From contig OZ024809.1 of the NCBI GenBank assembly GCA_964017045.1, forward strand, positions 12,902,307 to 12,966,306: DNA of 64,000 nt, given 5' to 3'. The notes under the pieces were generated by a model that saw nothing but the letters and a program-made list of their open reading frames with translations, made no database searches and was not told the DNA's origin. This document shows, piece after piece, positions 11,501-22,578 of the stretch. Source of the DNA: Omphiscola glabra. Its lineage: Eukaryota; Mollusca; Gastropoda; Lymnaeidae. The translations under genes were made by a program, and so were the position numbers. The number at the start of each line of letters is the position of its first letter. The stretch's first letter is position 1.

Positions 11501-14500
11501 ACGACCGGGAAAAAAATTGGAGGACACCCTGACTATTTCCCGTTTTCCCGAATGTGTGAGGACCCTGTATATTATAATATTAATATTTTGAATATTATTA
11601 CTATTTTTGCATGCCTTCAATGATTAATAAACTGGCTTAAATAAACTTAGTTAAAGCAGCCATTTCCTGTACCCCGGCACTTCATAATAAAGTTTATAAT
11701 AAGTACCAGTATAAGTATACACTCATTGAATGACTTACTGAATCTGCTGAGAAAGAATGTGGAAAAATCTCACTAATGAAAGCCACACCCAGTTGTGCAT
11801 TTGGATATGTCACACATACTGCACCGATTAATCCCATGATTGCTCCTGACTAGGGAGAAAAAAAATAATTCAGAATGTATAGGCTATGTTTCAAAATAAA
11901 CATAACATATGGCTGAAATACTTCAGAATCACATAAGTAGTGCAAGTGCAGGCATTGGCTTCAATTCACCATAAATTTACTTTATAATAGTGTATCAATG
12001 ATACTATCATATATTTTATTTGGGATCACTTTCTCTAATTACAAGCAGACTGTAAACTTGGCATTATTTTATAGTATTAAGCATTAAAAAAAAAAATCTG
12101 GTTAATAAGCTTCAAATAAAATATTCACCATTTTCAGTAGAACTAGTAAAAAAAAAAAGAGCTATTCATATGGCATTTGTCCTAAAACTGTGAACACACT
12201 TCCAGTTGTAAAAAATATTTTTCAGGGGAATAAGTGGTGTGGTCGGCTTATAATCGGGTAATCTAAGATATTTATAATTTTGAATAGGGAACTTGTTATT
12301 GTAGATCCCAGAGTCCCTAGTCTAGTGTATGTTCTACAAGATTTGAATCTTTAATTACCGGTATTAATAAAACAAAGATACAGCACTGGAGATGGATGGT
12401 GACACTATTTGACCAGATGATGAAAATCTATTACAATTAGCATCTCAACCTAAATATTCTTTAGTATGGCATTGCTTCTGTCATTTTATTTTCTGGTGGT
12501 GTCCTATGAGTATGAGCGGGTTATATAATTTTCAGGCTTTTCCCAGACCTAAACAGGGGGGAATGGTGTCGGCACATGAATGAACAATGTTTAATATTAT
12601 AAATATATATTTTGTAATGCACATTGCCAGGGATTGTTAATGATTTTTGGTACCGATTGTAAGGAATGGGAGTTTATTAATAACTGTTGCGACTGAATAT
12701 TATGTTTGATTACGCGCGGTGTGTGTTTGAGAGTTTTATTAATTAGTGAACGCTCTTCCCATGCTTCACTTGGCGACGTATCATATTTTTATGTTCCCTG
12801 TGATCTGTTGTCTAGTCTGTATTGTGACATACGTTTTATACATCTGGCAGTCTTGAAAGGAGGTTGTGTTTTATTTCTGTCTGATAGTGAGCTGCGCTAT
12901 ATGCACGTGTTTATGGATATTAAAGCCTGTGTGTATAATTAGATATTAAAGTTACATTTATTGTGATAAAGGACTTGAGTTCATTCAGTACTAGTACAAT
13001 GTGTGAAATAACTTGATGGATTAACCGAATCTAGTAGAAGCAAGAAGTTGACAATTGTTGTGGCTTTTTAAATTAAATTATGTGTTAATTATGAGACTTA
13101 CGGCACCAACAGACACAGCAGAGGGTCTCTTTAACAACTTGCTACAAGCCATGCTAGCAAATGATGAAATAGTTCCTGAAATAAGAAACAGAAAATTAAA
13201 TTATAATAATTTTTTATAAATTTTTACTATAAATTGTCTTTTCTGCCAGAATATAAATTTAAAAAAAAAACAAACATATCTTTAACACGTCTTGAAATTG
13301 TTGTTCCCATCACATAATACTAAAACTTCTTATCTTTTAAGCTTTACATCAGCACACTATTCATATAATGGTAAATCTTCCAAGTTTAACTTGTGAGAAT
13401 TGTCAACACTTATAATTTATTGAACTCCCTTAGTGCTTGTAACTAATGACCAGAGTCATTATAAGTTTAGCCTCACTTATTACGTTACATTTTATAATTT
13501 ATATTGTATACAAATTCTCTATTTTTATATTATACTGCCAGCGAGTGCCAGTTCTTCCATATTTCAAAATTTATTGTTAAAAATGGCTTTTAGAACTCAA
13601 CATTATCAAGCTTAGTAGGTACAGCTTAAGCTCATCTGTTGCAGGAAATATTGCCTGCACTTAGGCAGAATGCAGCCAGCTGCTAAAATCTTAAAAAATT
13701 GAAGGTCACTGTCCAAAAATGACCACCGAACGTACATATTCACAAACAGATGAAATATTACCTGCACTTAGGTAGAATGCGGCGAACTGTTCAAACCCCA
13801 ACAAGTTGACAGTCACTGTGGCAAATGACCACAGCACATACATATTTACAAACAAATGAAAGAAACTGATGTGACTGAAAGAGCTCAGCAACATGGATGG
13901 CAGTGGATGACCTTAAATAAGAGGAAAAAAATTAGTTTCTAGGTGAAAACCAACATTCAAATCCTGTTTGTTTTTGAATAATTATTTCCTTAAATATTTT
14001 TAAATAACAAAATTGCATTGTTAAAATAAAAGTCAAGCACAATTTTAAGAGCAATTTTCCTTCTTTCTTAAACTACTACATGTCACATCTCTAGTAAGTG
14101 AGAACTGATTTGTGCCTCTACTATTTGAAAAACCCTAAGAAGACCTGTTAATTTGAGTAAGATAATAATAATAAAGTTCATTTGAAAAATCACGCTTCAT
14201 CCCCAAAGGCTCAAAGCGCTGTACAAAAACTAAGCTGGGACATAATAACAAGCTGGAAAAGATTGTAGACATCATCATTCCAGCAGGTGTTTGCGAAATA
14301 GATGAGTTTTTAAATTTGTTTTGAAGGACTCACCAGTGAAATAAAATAATGTCCATCATCAATAATTAAAGCATTTACACCACTAAAATAATTATTATTA
14401 TTTTATAAGATTTATTGGCTGCAAACTTTTACAAGCATAGAGATTTCATGTTTAAAAAAAAATAAATCAGAGTACCTACTAATAGATGTAGTAAAATATC

Positions 14501-17500
14501 TAATCATAGTTGGCTGTATTGATCGGATGCGCCACAACAAAAAGACACTGAGATTGGCAGCCATAATACCTATAATCATCTTCTGACCACTGGTCAGTTT
14601 TTCCCACATGGAATTAGCCTAAGAAAGAAACAATTTGTTTTTCTTCTTCAGACACTGTAAGCTCAGCATTGATCTTATTAAAGAAAAATAATTTTTAAAA
14701 CTGTGTCATCAATGATCAAAGCCAATATGATTGAATTTGCTGTGACTTTGATGACACAGTTTTCTAAATTTTCAATAATTTAAATAACGGTGTTTTGAAC
14801 TAATACTTAAATATTAAATGATGGGTTGCACCAAGAACACATTTTATATTTTAAGATAAAACAGGGATGAATCTTTAACAAAAAATAGACATAATAACAC
14901 ATAAAAATTGTCAAAAGTAGAGTGAATTTGTAGTAGAGTGTAATAAATTGGTTACTTCTATCAAATTAAAATTTTACATCGATAAGCAATAAGGTGCATG
15001 TTCATGGAGTTTTTGCAACTTTTTTTTTTCTTTCTGTAGTAAGACACAAAAGTGGCTGATAATGTTATTCAAAATAATTGGGTAAGTAATAATTATTCTG
15101 GCACACATGTTTACATGATCTCTAAATCCAAAAGCTTTTTGATGCTTCTTCTCAAAGACAGATTCCTTTTTGCTACCATGTTGTAACTTCTGGAATATGT
15201 GCCGCATCTTTTCATAGTTCCATATCATGCCACCAGCAAAACTAAAGCCACACACCTGGAATAAAGACATATTTGTCAACTTGAAATACTGCATGGTCAA
15301 CAACAAACTTTAAATTCCTTCAGTATGGACTTATATTTACAATTTAAGTGCAAAGGGTAAAAATTAAATAATTTTTTTCAAATGGTCAAATAGTTTATGA
15401 CCACAACCTATGTGCGGTAAATAAATTTTTTTAAGCATCACAGGTGATAATAAAATCCACTCTTACTAAATCCCCACCCCCCACTGTTACAAACCCGATA
15501 TTACCAAGTTCGATAGCTTCGTCGTCTAGGGGTTACAATTACTCAACAAACCATTGATTCATTGATCAAACGTCTCTTTATTAAATATAATACTACAACT
15601 CATAAAATCTAACACTTCAGCACTGCTATCATTCCACACCATAACAACATTAACCACTTCACAAAATACAATGCATATAGCAACAGCTACACAAATAATC
15701 ACACACCCCTCCCCCCACACACTTTTTTTTCAACCCAAATTTTTCATGCTCCTAAACTTTTAAAAAGCTTTCTCTTTTCTTTTGAAAAAGCCAAAACATT
15801 GAAAGTGGGAGTGAATTGAACTCTAATAAAAAAAATTGGTATAGTAGATATTATTTTACAAAACAAAAACCTTATAATTTTTTACAACATTGAAATCTGA
15901 CATACTCTGAATCAAAGGGTTTTAGTATTATGTGAATAAGTTATAAGGGAAATGATGTGGAGAAGACATGCTCTGATGAACTTAAGACCAACCAAACAAC
16001 ATACCCCTACTGTGAACAGAAAGGGCTTTAGCAAAGAGGGTGTGTCTTGCTCAAGACTGGACACTTTGATATCCTCCACCGCACGTCTAGTTTTAAAGCC
16101 TCTTTGAAAGAATAACTGTAATCTCGAAAATCTTGAATGCAATGTCTGAACTTGTGTAATCGTAAACTTTTGAACGGGAGCACATCTGATCCTTTGGGTG
16201 AAAGGATTATGTATTCCATGTTTCAGACTCCTGTGAAATATTAAATAATTGATTTACAGCAATTCATGAAGATTCTTTATCCCAAATGAAAGATTTTAAT
16301 AAATCTTCCTAGATTTTAACAGTTTAAAATCAAATTACAGTTCATGATCCCACACATCTCTTTAATAGTTATTCAAGCATCAAGCTTGTCATTAGCATCT
16401 GATGCAGTCAGACAAATACAGATTGTTTGGTCGCAAACTTGACTCTTCAAAACTTTAAATATATCACGGCTTACCAGTTTGCCACAAAATAATAAAGAAA
16501 GATAGAGATATTAATTATTAATATCCCCAATCAGATAATTGATATTACATAACCCTATGGTAGGAAGTTAAATATACTTCTTTAGGCATACACAGTGGAC
16601 CATCTATAAGTGATGTCACACATCAGGGGTGGGGGGGCAACTTTTTGAGTCAATTGGGGGGGGGGGTTTATGAGACATCACTTAAAAAGCAGAACATAAT
16701 TGAAACAACTGTCTCTGAATTACAGCAATTAATATACCAATTTTAGGCTAATTTATAAAATTTTTAGTCTCGAAGTCTGTGAATATTTGATGGGTGTCAG
16801 GTTTTATTTGATTCATTGTTTTCCTGTTTTTAACTATGATAACAATCGTTACTTCCAAGTGAATCAGTACTCTGCAGAACTGGTACACTGGTACAAAGTT
16901 ATACATTACAAGGCACAAACAATTCAAACATGGTCTCTGATCAAGTTACAGTTACAGGATGTTATGGAGGAGGAGAGTGACATTTTGAAGTGTGGAGACA
17001 AGAGTAAGAGAATTAGAGGGTTACCCGGTACCGTATGTGAAGTGGGATGGAACGAGAAATGGTTGAATAATGAAAATGATCTAGGCCCGGGGTTAATAAC
17101 CTTGTTTTGCAAAAAACCCTCTCTAAATTAATTTTCAAGAAAAAAATGCATCTCTATAGCCTACAATTACTGCAAATAATATGCAAACAAAATTCACCAA
17201 AAAAAAATTTTACTACTGCTGTTAATCACAATGGAAAGAAACTAGATTTTTAAAAAATAGGCAGCAAAAACTAGCAATGACTTGAATGACAGCAAATGCA
17301 TTGGCATTCATTGGTCTCCTCCAAAATAAAAACCCCTGGGTGAAGAAGCCCTGTTCTAGGGAAATGTATGTGACTTGCATCTAAAGTTCAATTCAAATGA
17401 AATAGCATGCATTGATTACTAAGGTGCATTTATTAATTATTTGTTAATTAATAATTAACCTCGCTAAAAAATGAGGGCTGATGCAAAGAGATATCGCCAT

Positions 17501-18999
17501 GTCATTTACGTGTTTCCGATGCCGATATGGTCAAAACACTGGTTCCGATAGGGTCAAAACCCTGGTTAGGGATATGTTTAGGGTTCAGGTTAGGTTTAGG
17601 GATAGATGTAGGGTTCAGGTTAGGTTTAGAGGTCAGGGATAAATTTAGGACATAAGTTCGCAGGTCGCGGCAATCAAGATGGTGGCGCACTGCGATATCT
17701 CTTCACATTTACCGAAATGAGATTCCATATTTCATATATCATCCATCATGTTCAATCATATTCATTAGTGATGGGACAATTAATCGGAATCGTATCGGAA
17801 TAATCGGAATATCGGGATTTTTCCAAAGCATCAGGAATCGGTATCAGAGCTGAATAATTCAGACCCGATTCTGATACCAAAACGATTCTTAACTGAATGA
17901 AGTTTTTCTCATTAAAATGGAATTATTTATATTATTTTGAACTCAATACTACATCTTTGTATTATTAAAATGGAATTATTGATAGATGTGTTTATATAAA
18001 ACCTTTCCAATACATTGTTATCTAGCATATTGTAAAGCTTCAATAGCAAGTTAATAAACTTTTCTAATCAATTCTCAACTTTTATATTAATTAAATATGT
18101 TATTATCTGGGCACAGTAATACATATATGTAATAATGGCCAGGAATCAGAATCGGAATCGTATCGGGAATCGGGATAATTGGGTAGAATCGGAATCGTTA
18201 AAAATTTTGGTATCGTCCCATCACTAATATTCATATGGTTTGTAAGTATTGTTGGTTGATATTGACTTGAGTGATAGATAATCTTCCACTTACGTCATAG
18301 ACATAGATGATTGAGCTGACTGATAAATCATCAGTCAGCATTAGCATTTGAAATTGATTAGTGAAGGATACTAATAGTTTCATTTATCAGTATCACTTAT
18401 TAATATTGGTAAATTTCGAGAGATGGGTCCGCATATTTTACCATGGCAGTGATTGGCAGCCATCATGGTTGACACGACCCGTAAAATTAAGAATAAAACG
18501 TTTAAAAATAATGAAAAAACTTCCTAAATGTATACCTCACCCTAAATCTATCCCTAAACCTAACCGCTAACCGGATCCCTAAAGTAAGTCATCAGCAACA
18601 TAACAAAACACGCAAATGACGCCATGGCTCCATATCTAGACATTAGCCTTTAATATTGTCATAAATGATAAACTAGTTACGGACAGTATTAGTATAACTT
18701 TTGATTCTTGAGTGACTTGACTCTTCTTAGTGTCTTACTTATACTATTATAATTATATTTAAAATATTTATTATTTATATACACTGTACACTTATACACT
18801 CACATTCTTATCATGTCTTATGTCATAATTCTTAGAAAATTTAATAATTATTAATTCTAAATAAATAAACTAATCATAAATTTTAAACGACATAAAAAAT
18901 ATTAATTTCATTAACTTTTACGGTTTACCCCAAGGTTTGCAGCGGCCTTTTTAACAATTGACTATATTGACGACAACTAACATAATAGGGCAGCGCCAT
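8562..18999 (-). CDS. PARL: PARL, mitochondrial inner-membrane rhomboid protease, nine exons
   Basis: Exons on the minus strand: 18999-18929, 16230-16005, 15255-15115, 14618-14480, 13911-13762, 13175-13102, 11849-11739, 9070-8973, 8649-8562 (stop TAA). All have GT..AG junctions and phases that add up, giving 365 residues against about 379 in human PARL. The N-terminus [18 protein letters not shown] is basic and hydroxylated, as expected for a mitochondrial presequence. Known PARL blocks follow: [10 protein letters not shown] (start of TM-A), [46 protein letters not shown]. The catalytic dyad is visible: Ser in GASGAIM (residue 268, first codon of exon 7) and His in DHAGHLGG (residue 329). The family cleaves PINK1, PGAM5, Smac and similar substrates in the inner membrane. 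The ATG at 18997-18999 has a strong Kozak context (AAAATGG). A weaker in-frame ATG lies 17 codons upstream (19048-19050). Confidence 0.94.
9000..9001 (-). other. PARL: Catalytic His codon region of PARL (exon 8)
   Basis: Exon 8 (8973-9070) carries DHAGHLGG. By analogy with human PARL, the second His is the general base of the Ser-His dyad. It pairs with the Ser of GASGA encoded at the exon 6/7 junction (13102 and 11849). The dyad is therefore split across exons. Confidence 0.6.
9274..9431. mobile_element. MITE, family CAGACCTGTTTAC, 6-bp TSD (copy 1)
   Basis: This 158-bp element lies in PARL intron 8 (8650-8972) to intron 7, within 9071-11738. Its terminal inverted repeats read CAGACCTGTTTACTCTTACG at the left and the complement of CAGACCTGTTTCCCC at the right. 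It is flanked on both sides by TAATTG, a 6-bp target-site duplication. A second copy in opposite orientation lies at 59125-59279. It has no coding capacity. Confidence 0.8.
10123..10784 (-). pseudogene. Decayed BED-finger/transposase-like gene in PARL intron 7
   Basis: Minus-strand frames read [20 protein letters not shown], then a finger-like stretch ending [12 protein letters not shown]. After a frameshift they read [11 protein letters not shown], and later [30 protein letters not shown] and KKQLDIH. This order matches a family of transposon-derived proteins with an N-terminal BED/C2H2-like finger that is common in aquatic invertebrates. I recognise the family from memory and cannot name it precisely. 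It is broken by at least one frameshift near 10470-10490 and an in-frame TGA at 10423-10425, and is truncated after the KKQLDIH block. Same strand as PARL, wholly intronic. Confidence 0.65.
12640..13065. repeat. Dispersed repeat in PARL intron 6 (copy 1)
   Basis: Segments such as ATTACGCGCGGTGTGTG, GAACGCTCTTC, GTCTAGTCTGTATTGTGA, GACTTGAGTT and GTTGACAAT recur in the same order, reverse-complemented, at about 59330-59750. The copies are clearly related but diverged. It resembles an LTR or other non-coding mobile unit. Boundaries and superfamily are not determined. Confidence 0.6.
13640..13755 (-). pseudogene. Partial tandem duplicate of PARL exon 5 (pseudoexon)
   Basis: This block aligns to the 3' two thirds of PARL exon 5 (13762-13861) at a constant offset of about 107 bp, with many substitutions. 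Read on the minus strand it starts FVNMYVRSVV and then hits stops, so it cannot encode the membrane segment. The corresponding splice donor is GCAATA instead of the real exon's GTAATA. It is therefore a dead pseudoexon in intron 5, produced by a local tandem duplication. Confidence 0.75.
14160..14335. repeat. Possible SINE/LINE tail in PARL intron 4
   Basis: The segment contains an ATAATAATAATAAAG repeat followed by CATCCCCAAAGGCTCAAAGCGCTGTACAA. This is reminiscent of a repeat common in marine invertebrate introns. I see no second copy in this window and no target duplication. Confidence 0.3.
14697..14763. repeat. Short palindromic element in PARL intron 3
   Basis: Perfect 16-bp inverted repeats AAAACTGTGTCATCAA (14697-14712) and its complement (14748-14763) surround a 35-bp centre. 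It may be a very short foldback MITE or a cruciform. Confidence 0.6.
15485..15715 (-). mobile_element. Possible solo LTR in PARL intron 2
   Basis: Read on the minus strand, the segment contains AATAAA (15577-15582) and ends ..GTTTGTAACA at 15485, like the end of an LTR. The other end, near 15700-15712 in a C-rich stretch, is unclear and no clean target duplication is visible. Confidence 0.35.
16600..16690. mobile_element. Possible short MITE with poly-G centre
   Basis: GGACCATCTATAAGTGATGTC at the left is partly mirrored by GACATCACTTA at the right (about 16674-16684), around two G runs. It resembles the TIRs of short DNA elements, but no target duplication is clear. Confidence 0.35.
17486..17704. 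mobile_element. MITE with AAGAGATATCGC termini and telomere-like GGGTTAGG core
   Basis: Perfect 12-bp terminal inverted repeats (AAGAGATATCGC and its complement). The core holds degenerate GGGTTCAGGTTAGGTTTAGG units. It shares the CGTGTTT / ATGTCATTT segment, inverted, with the elements at 18421 and 41885. It lies in PARL intron 1. Confidence 0.6.
17766..18226. mobile_element. hAT MITE, TAGTGATGGGAC termini
   Basis: This 461-bp element has inverted ends TAGTGATGGGAC..GTCCCATCACTA and a perfect 8-bp target duplication ATATTCAT on both sides (17758-17765 and 18227-18234). Near both ends are repeated AATCGGAATCG motifs. It is non-coding. The 8-bp duplication supports hAT mobilisation. It lies in PARL intron 1. 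Confidence 0.85.
18421..18637. mobile_element. MITE, AGATGGGT family with CCCTAA-like core (copy 1)
   Basis: This element is about 80-90% alike by eye to 41885-42090, sharing the run GACACGACCCGTAAAATTAA, an AATAATGAAAAAACTTCC segment, CTAAACCTAAC units and AAACACGCAAATGACG. Its ends are more decayed than those of the other copy. Confidence 0.7.
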
Positions 19000-19150
19000 T
19001 TTATCTTGTAAAAAGTAGGAGTACGGAAATAATTTCTTCACTTTCAACATCCACTCCACCGCTTTTTCATTTTCTGGAGTCCGCGACAAAAGTAAAACTA
19101 GTTTTCACGAAATGCACACTTTAACTTTAATAATTTTCACAATGGATGAT
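18997..19150 (-). promoter_or_regulatory. PARL: PARL start region and 5' leader
   Basis: Upstream of the ATG the minus strand is open in frame for over 30 codons, but the Kozak context is best at 18997-18999. No TATA box is evident. The transcription start is probably between 19020 and 19150; this is inference. Confidence 0.35.
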
Positions 19151-19454
19151 GTTTGGGCTTGGGGGATAAAATATGCTATTAAAAAATCCTGTTATAAATG
19201 CTAAATACACCAAATTGTAAGAAAGAAAATAAGCGACATTTTAACGCTGCCTTTAATTTTAATTTAAAAAAAAATTAATTATATTTATTTTAATAGTATA
19301 TTATATAGGCTAAGGCTTACTTCACGTACGCTTTATCTTTAGAAATAGAATCATATTTTTTTCACCAAATCCATAGAGAAAGTATAACACTACTTCATTT
19401 AAAGCAGTACCAATGGCAAATTTGATAAATATCTATTGTCCAGAATAACTTGTT

Positions 19455-19625
19455 CACTGGCGTAGCGAGCTTAACTCGAGCCCGGGGCACAATACCTTTT
19501 TAGCGCCCCCCCCCCCCCATTCGAAAACCATACAATATTATATGTAAAATATACCATTTGGCGCCCCTTTGTGAGTAGCGCCCGGGGCATGATGCCCCCC
19601 TTGCTCCCCCCTCACTACGCCACTG
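19455..19625. mobile_element. hAT MITE, GGCGTAG family (copy 1)
   Basis: Ends CACTGGCGTAGCGAG and the complement of CAGTGGCGTAGTGAG. Flanks AACTTGTT (19447-19454) and AACTTGTA (19626-19633) form an 8-bp target duplication with one mismatch. The core holds GCGCCC and C-runs typical of this non-coding family. Confidence 0.75.
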
Positions 19626-20149
19626 AACTTGTATAAGTATTTATATTGCGACGAAATTAATTAGCTATGAAAAACAAAATATACTCTATGGGAAGCAACT
19701 GCTATCATTTTAAGTAGTATTAAAATAATCATTTGTTGTGTTTCCTTGATTGTTGTTGTAAGGCTAGGGGACCCCAAACTCCCCCACCCCCACACACCTT
19801 TTCTTCTTTCCCCCCTTTGCTTTTTATTCATTGCATGATTAAATTTTATTTAAATTAATGCAATGCTTGTTTTTGTTTTAACGTCGATGGCTTTAGTCGA
19901 GCCATCTGAATTTTTCTTTTGTGTTTTTATTAATGCATAATACGACACATTTCATCTACACCAGTTGTGTCGTTAACGACGACAAACGTGGTTTTTGTTT
20001 GGTTTGGGGCGAGGGGGGGGGGGATTTTCCCATGATTTTGTGAAGTGTTATAAAAGTGTCGAATTGGTGTTAAAGATCTGCGCATTTGTGACGATTTTTT
20101 TCTTTGGAGGTGGAGGTAAAAAAATTGGTCAATATGGATGGCCCTCTTA

Positions 20150-20643
20150 GGGGCCGTGCACATATTATATAACAGAAAAATTTCACATTTTTGACCCACC
20201 CTACCCCTTATAACGCTATATAACATTTCTAATTTCCACCATCCTAATATTATTTAACATTTCTAGTAACCGTCCCCACAAACATGGACCACCTTTGTAC
20301 TGAATTAAGTCCAAATAAAAACAAGCCTCAACAACAAATTTCAAGCTCAAAGACAGAAATATTTTTATTTATAAAAAAAATTTGATTATTATAAGCAAAA
20401 AAAAAAAAAAAAAAAAAAAATACTTTCAAGTTTTTAATAATCTATGCTAATTTGGTAAATAAAACTCGGAATTTTTCTAAAATAAGAATTAATAAAATAT
20501 ATTCATAAAAAAAAACACCACCAACAACAAATAATTGATTAATAGCATTTCTTTGTACCAGCTCCCCACCTCATTTAACGCAATATAACAAAATGATAAA
20601 CCATTCCCTACCCCTGTGCGTTATATAAAATGTCAACGGTCCC
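20150..20643. mobile_element. MITE, GGGGCCGTGCACAT termini, TTA target duplication
   Basis: The left end GGGGCCGTGCACATATTATA mirrors the right end (complement GGGACCGTTGACATTTTATA). TTA flanks both sides (20147-20149 and 20644-20646), suggesting a PIF/Harbinger-like mobiliser. It holds a 24-base A run near 20398-20420 and an internal second copy of the ATATAACATTTC end motif. Confidence 0.65.
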
Positions 20644-20892
20644 TTATCTTCCTTTTGGTTGCACAATTTTGTAATTCTAGGTTTACACAATGTTCCTCTT
20701 ACCCGCAAACGTGAATTAAAGTACGTCATAATGCACACGTTCCAAACGTTTCATTACAATTTTGACTATCTGGAACAGACCAAGTTAACTATGAATTGTC
20801 ACACAACACTAATATTTATTCTCACGGCACAATAGCGTAGCGATTTGAAGAGAATGAATTAAAACTAATTTAAAACACGAGAAAAGCGGAAA

Positions 20893-20984
20893 CTAGTTTA
20901 GCTAGAAAAACAGGTTTTCTAGCTAAACTAGAAAACTAGAAAAAGAGAGAGCTAAATAGTTACTGTTTAGCTCTCTCTTTTTCT
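20893..20984. repeat. Two adjacent perfect hairpins
   Basis: Hairpin 1 has arms CTAGTTTAGCTAGAAAA (20893-20909) and its perfect complement (20915-20931), with a 5-base loop. Hairpin 2 has arms AGAAAAAGAGAGAGCTAAA (20938-20956) and its perfect complement (20966-20984), with a 9-base loop. The stems are 17 and 19 bp without mismatch and are separated by 6 bases. The function is unknown. Confidence 0.9.
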
Positions 20985-20989
20985 TTGAA

Positions 20990-21900
20990 ATGATTGCGTC
21001 TTTGGAAAAAAAAATATTTAGCACAAGCATTCATCTCCCCAGTGTTGATGCTGGCATCCGTCCTTACTTTTCACCGGACTGCCCTTTGGTGGAGTATATG
21101 TACCAGTGGTGTAGTCGTAAAGTAGATAATATGCCTGCATGGGCGACACCCCGGCATGTCGCCGCCGCTGAGACGTACAACTCCGAACCTGCAGTGGTTG
21201 TTATCGGAAGAATGACGTTTCAAATCTATATTTTGACTCTTCAAATAAACACGTCACATTGGGAAATGGTGTCGGTGGGCCGTCGAGCGCGAGCTCTTAA
21301 TGCCACCCCCCCCGGCACACCTCCACACGGTTGTCTTGGAGCATCTTAACGGCTGCATAGCTAAAATCATCGGAATGGGTTTTACCGCCACCCAAGCCTC
21401 ATATCCATTAAGGGCAACATATAATCATGTTACTGCGTTACTACTCCCGTTGCACTGGGAGTCATGTGGTGGCCGGGGTTTTTGACTTCGGATGGAAAAG
21501 TCCACCCTACTAGTCCGCCACGCCACGAAGAGGCAAAACCCCAAGTGGACGCCCCCAAGTATCCTCGGAGACGCTCCCGCTTGCGCAGGACGGGACTCTC
21601 CAACTAAACTGTCTCATTGCATAAATGAAGATTGGAATGGATTAGCCAAGGTAGTTGTTAGCGTTTTGACCCCCGGGGGGTGGTCCTTGACCTTTGCCAC
21701 ATTTCACTCATGAAATCCACAAAAACAGACAGACGACCGATCAAACATAAGCCTTATATGATTTGAAGTGTCCCCTCCCCCAAATTGTCCCCCCCCACCC
21801 CCGCCCTCAAGGGCCACCTCTTTCTAAGTCAGTGGTTCGAATGCAGGTCTAAAGAGACACATTGCTTTACAGAAATGTCCAAAGTCAAAGAAAGCTGAAG
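20990..21900. other. GC-richer block of unknown origin
   Basis: This stretch has base composition unlike its AT-rich surroundings. It holds one 119-codon open frame (20990-21349, +) and two shorter ones, none with a recognisable domain. The motif GAGCGCGAGCTC near 21282 recurs near 41706. It may be a fragment of an old retroelement. I do not call a gene. Confidence 0.3.
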
Positions 21901-21901
21901 A

Positions 21902-22516
21902 GTGACTTACGTCACTGACTGTGACTAGACTCTTGACTCATCACTGACTGTGACTAGACTCTTGACTCATCACTGACTGTGGCTAGACCCTTGACTCATC
22001 ACTGACTGTGACTAGACTCTTGAATCATCACTGACTGTGACTAGACTCTAGACACATCACTGACTGTGACCAGACTCTAGACTCATCAATGACTGTGACT
22101 AGACCCTTGACTCATCACTGACTGTGACTAGACTCTTGACTCATCACTGACTGTGACTAGACTCTTGACTCATCACTGACTGTGACTAGACTCTTGACTC
22201 ATCACTGACTGTGACCAGACCCTTGACTCATCACTGACTATGACTAGACCCTAGACTCATCACTGACTTTGACTAGACCCTAGACTCATCACTGACTGTG
22301 ACTAGACCCTAGACTCATCACTGACTGTGACTAGACTCTTGACTTACGTCACTGACTGTGACTAGACCCTTGACTCATCACTGACTGTGACTAGACTCTA
22401 GACTCATCACTGACTGTGACTAGACTCTTGACTTACATCACTGACTGTGACTAGACTCTTGACTCCTCACTGACTGTGACTAGACTCTAGACTCATCACT
22501 GACTGTGACCAGACAC
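21902..22516. repeat. Minisatellite, 29-bp unit, about 21 copies
   Basis: Unit CATCACTGACTGTGACTAGA + CTCTTGACT, with scattered variants (CTAGACTC, CCTTGACT). The 29-bp period is not a multiple of three and leaves no long open frame. Confidence 0.95.
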
Positions 22517-22578
22517 CGTAATTCAGCATTGGCTCAATTTACATGACGACTTCCTAAATGGGAACCGCACGTTGTGTT

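Noticed and set aside
19000..19090. Longer PARL N-terminus from the in-frame ATG at 19048-19050
   Set aside because: The start context is weak, while the ATG at 18997 has A at -3 and G at +4; kept as an alternative only.
20990..21713. Protein gene in the GC-rich block
   Set aside because: Frames are short and overlapping, and no domain or exon structure is recognisable.
21902..22516. CRISPR-like regular repeats
   Set aside because: There are no unique spacers between units; these are head-to-tail tandem repeats in a eukaryote.
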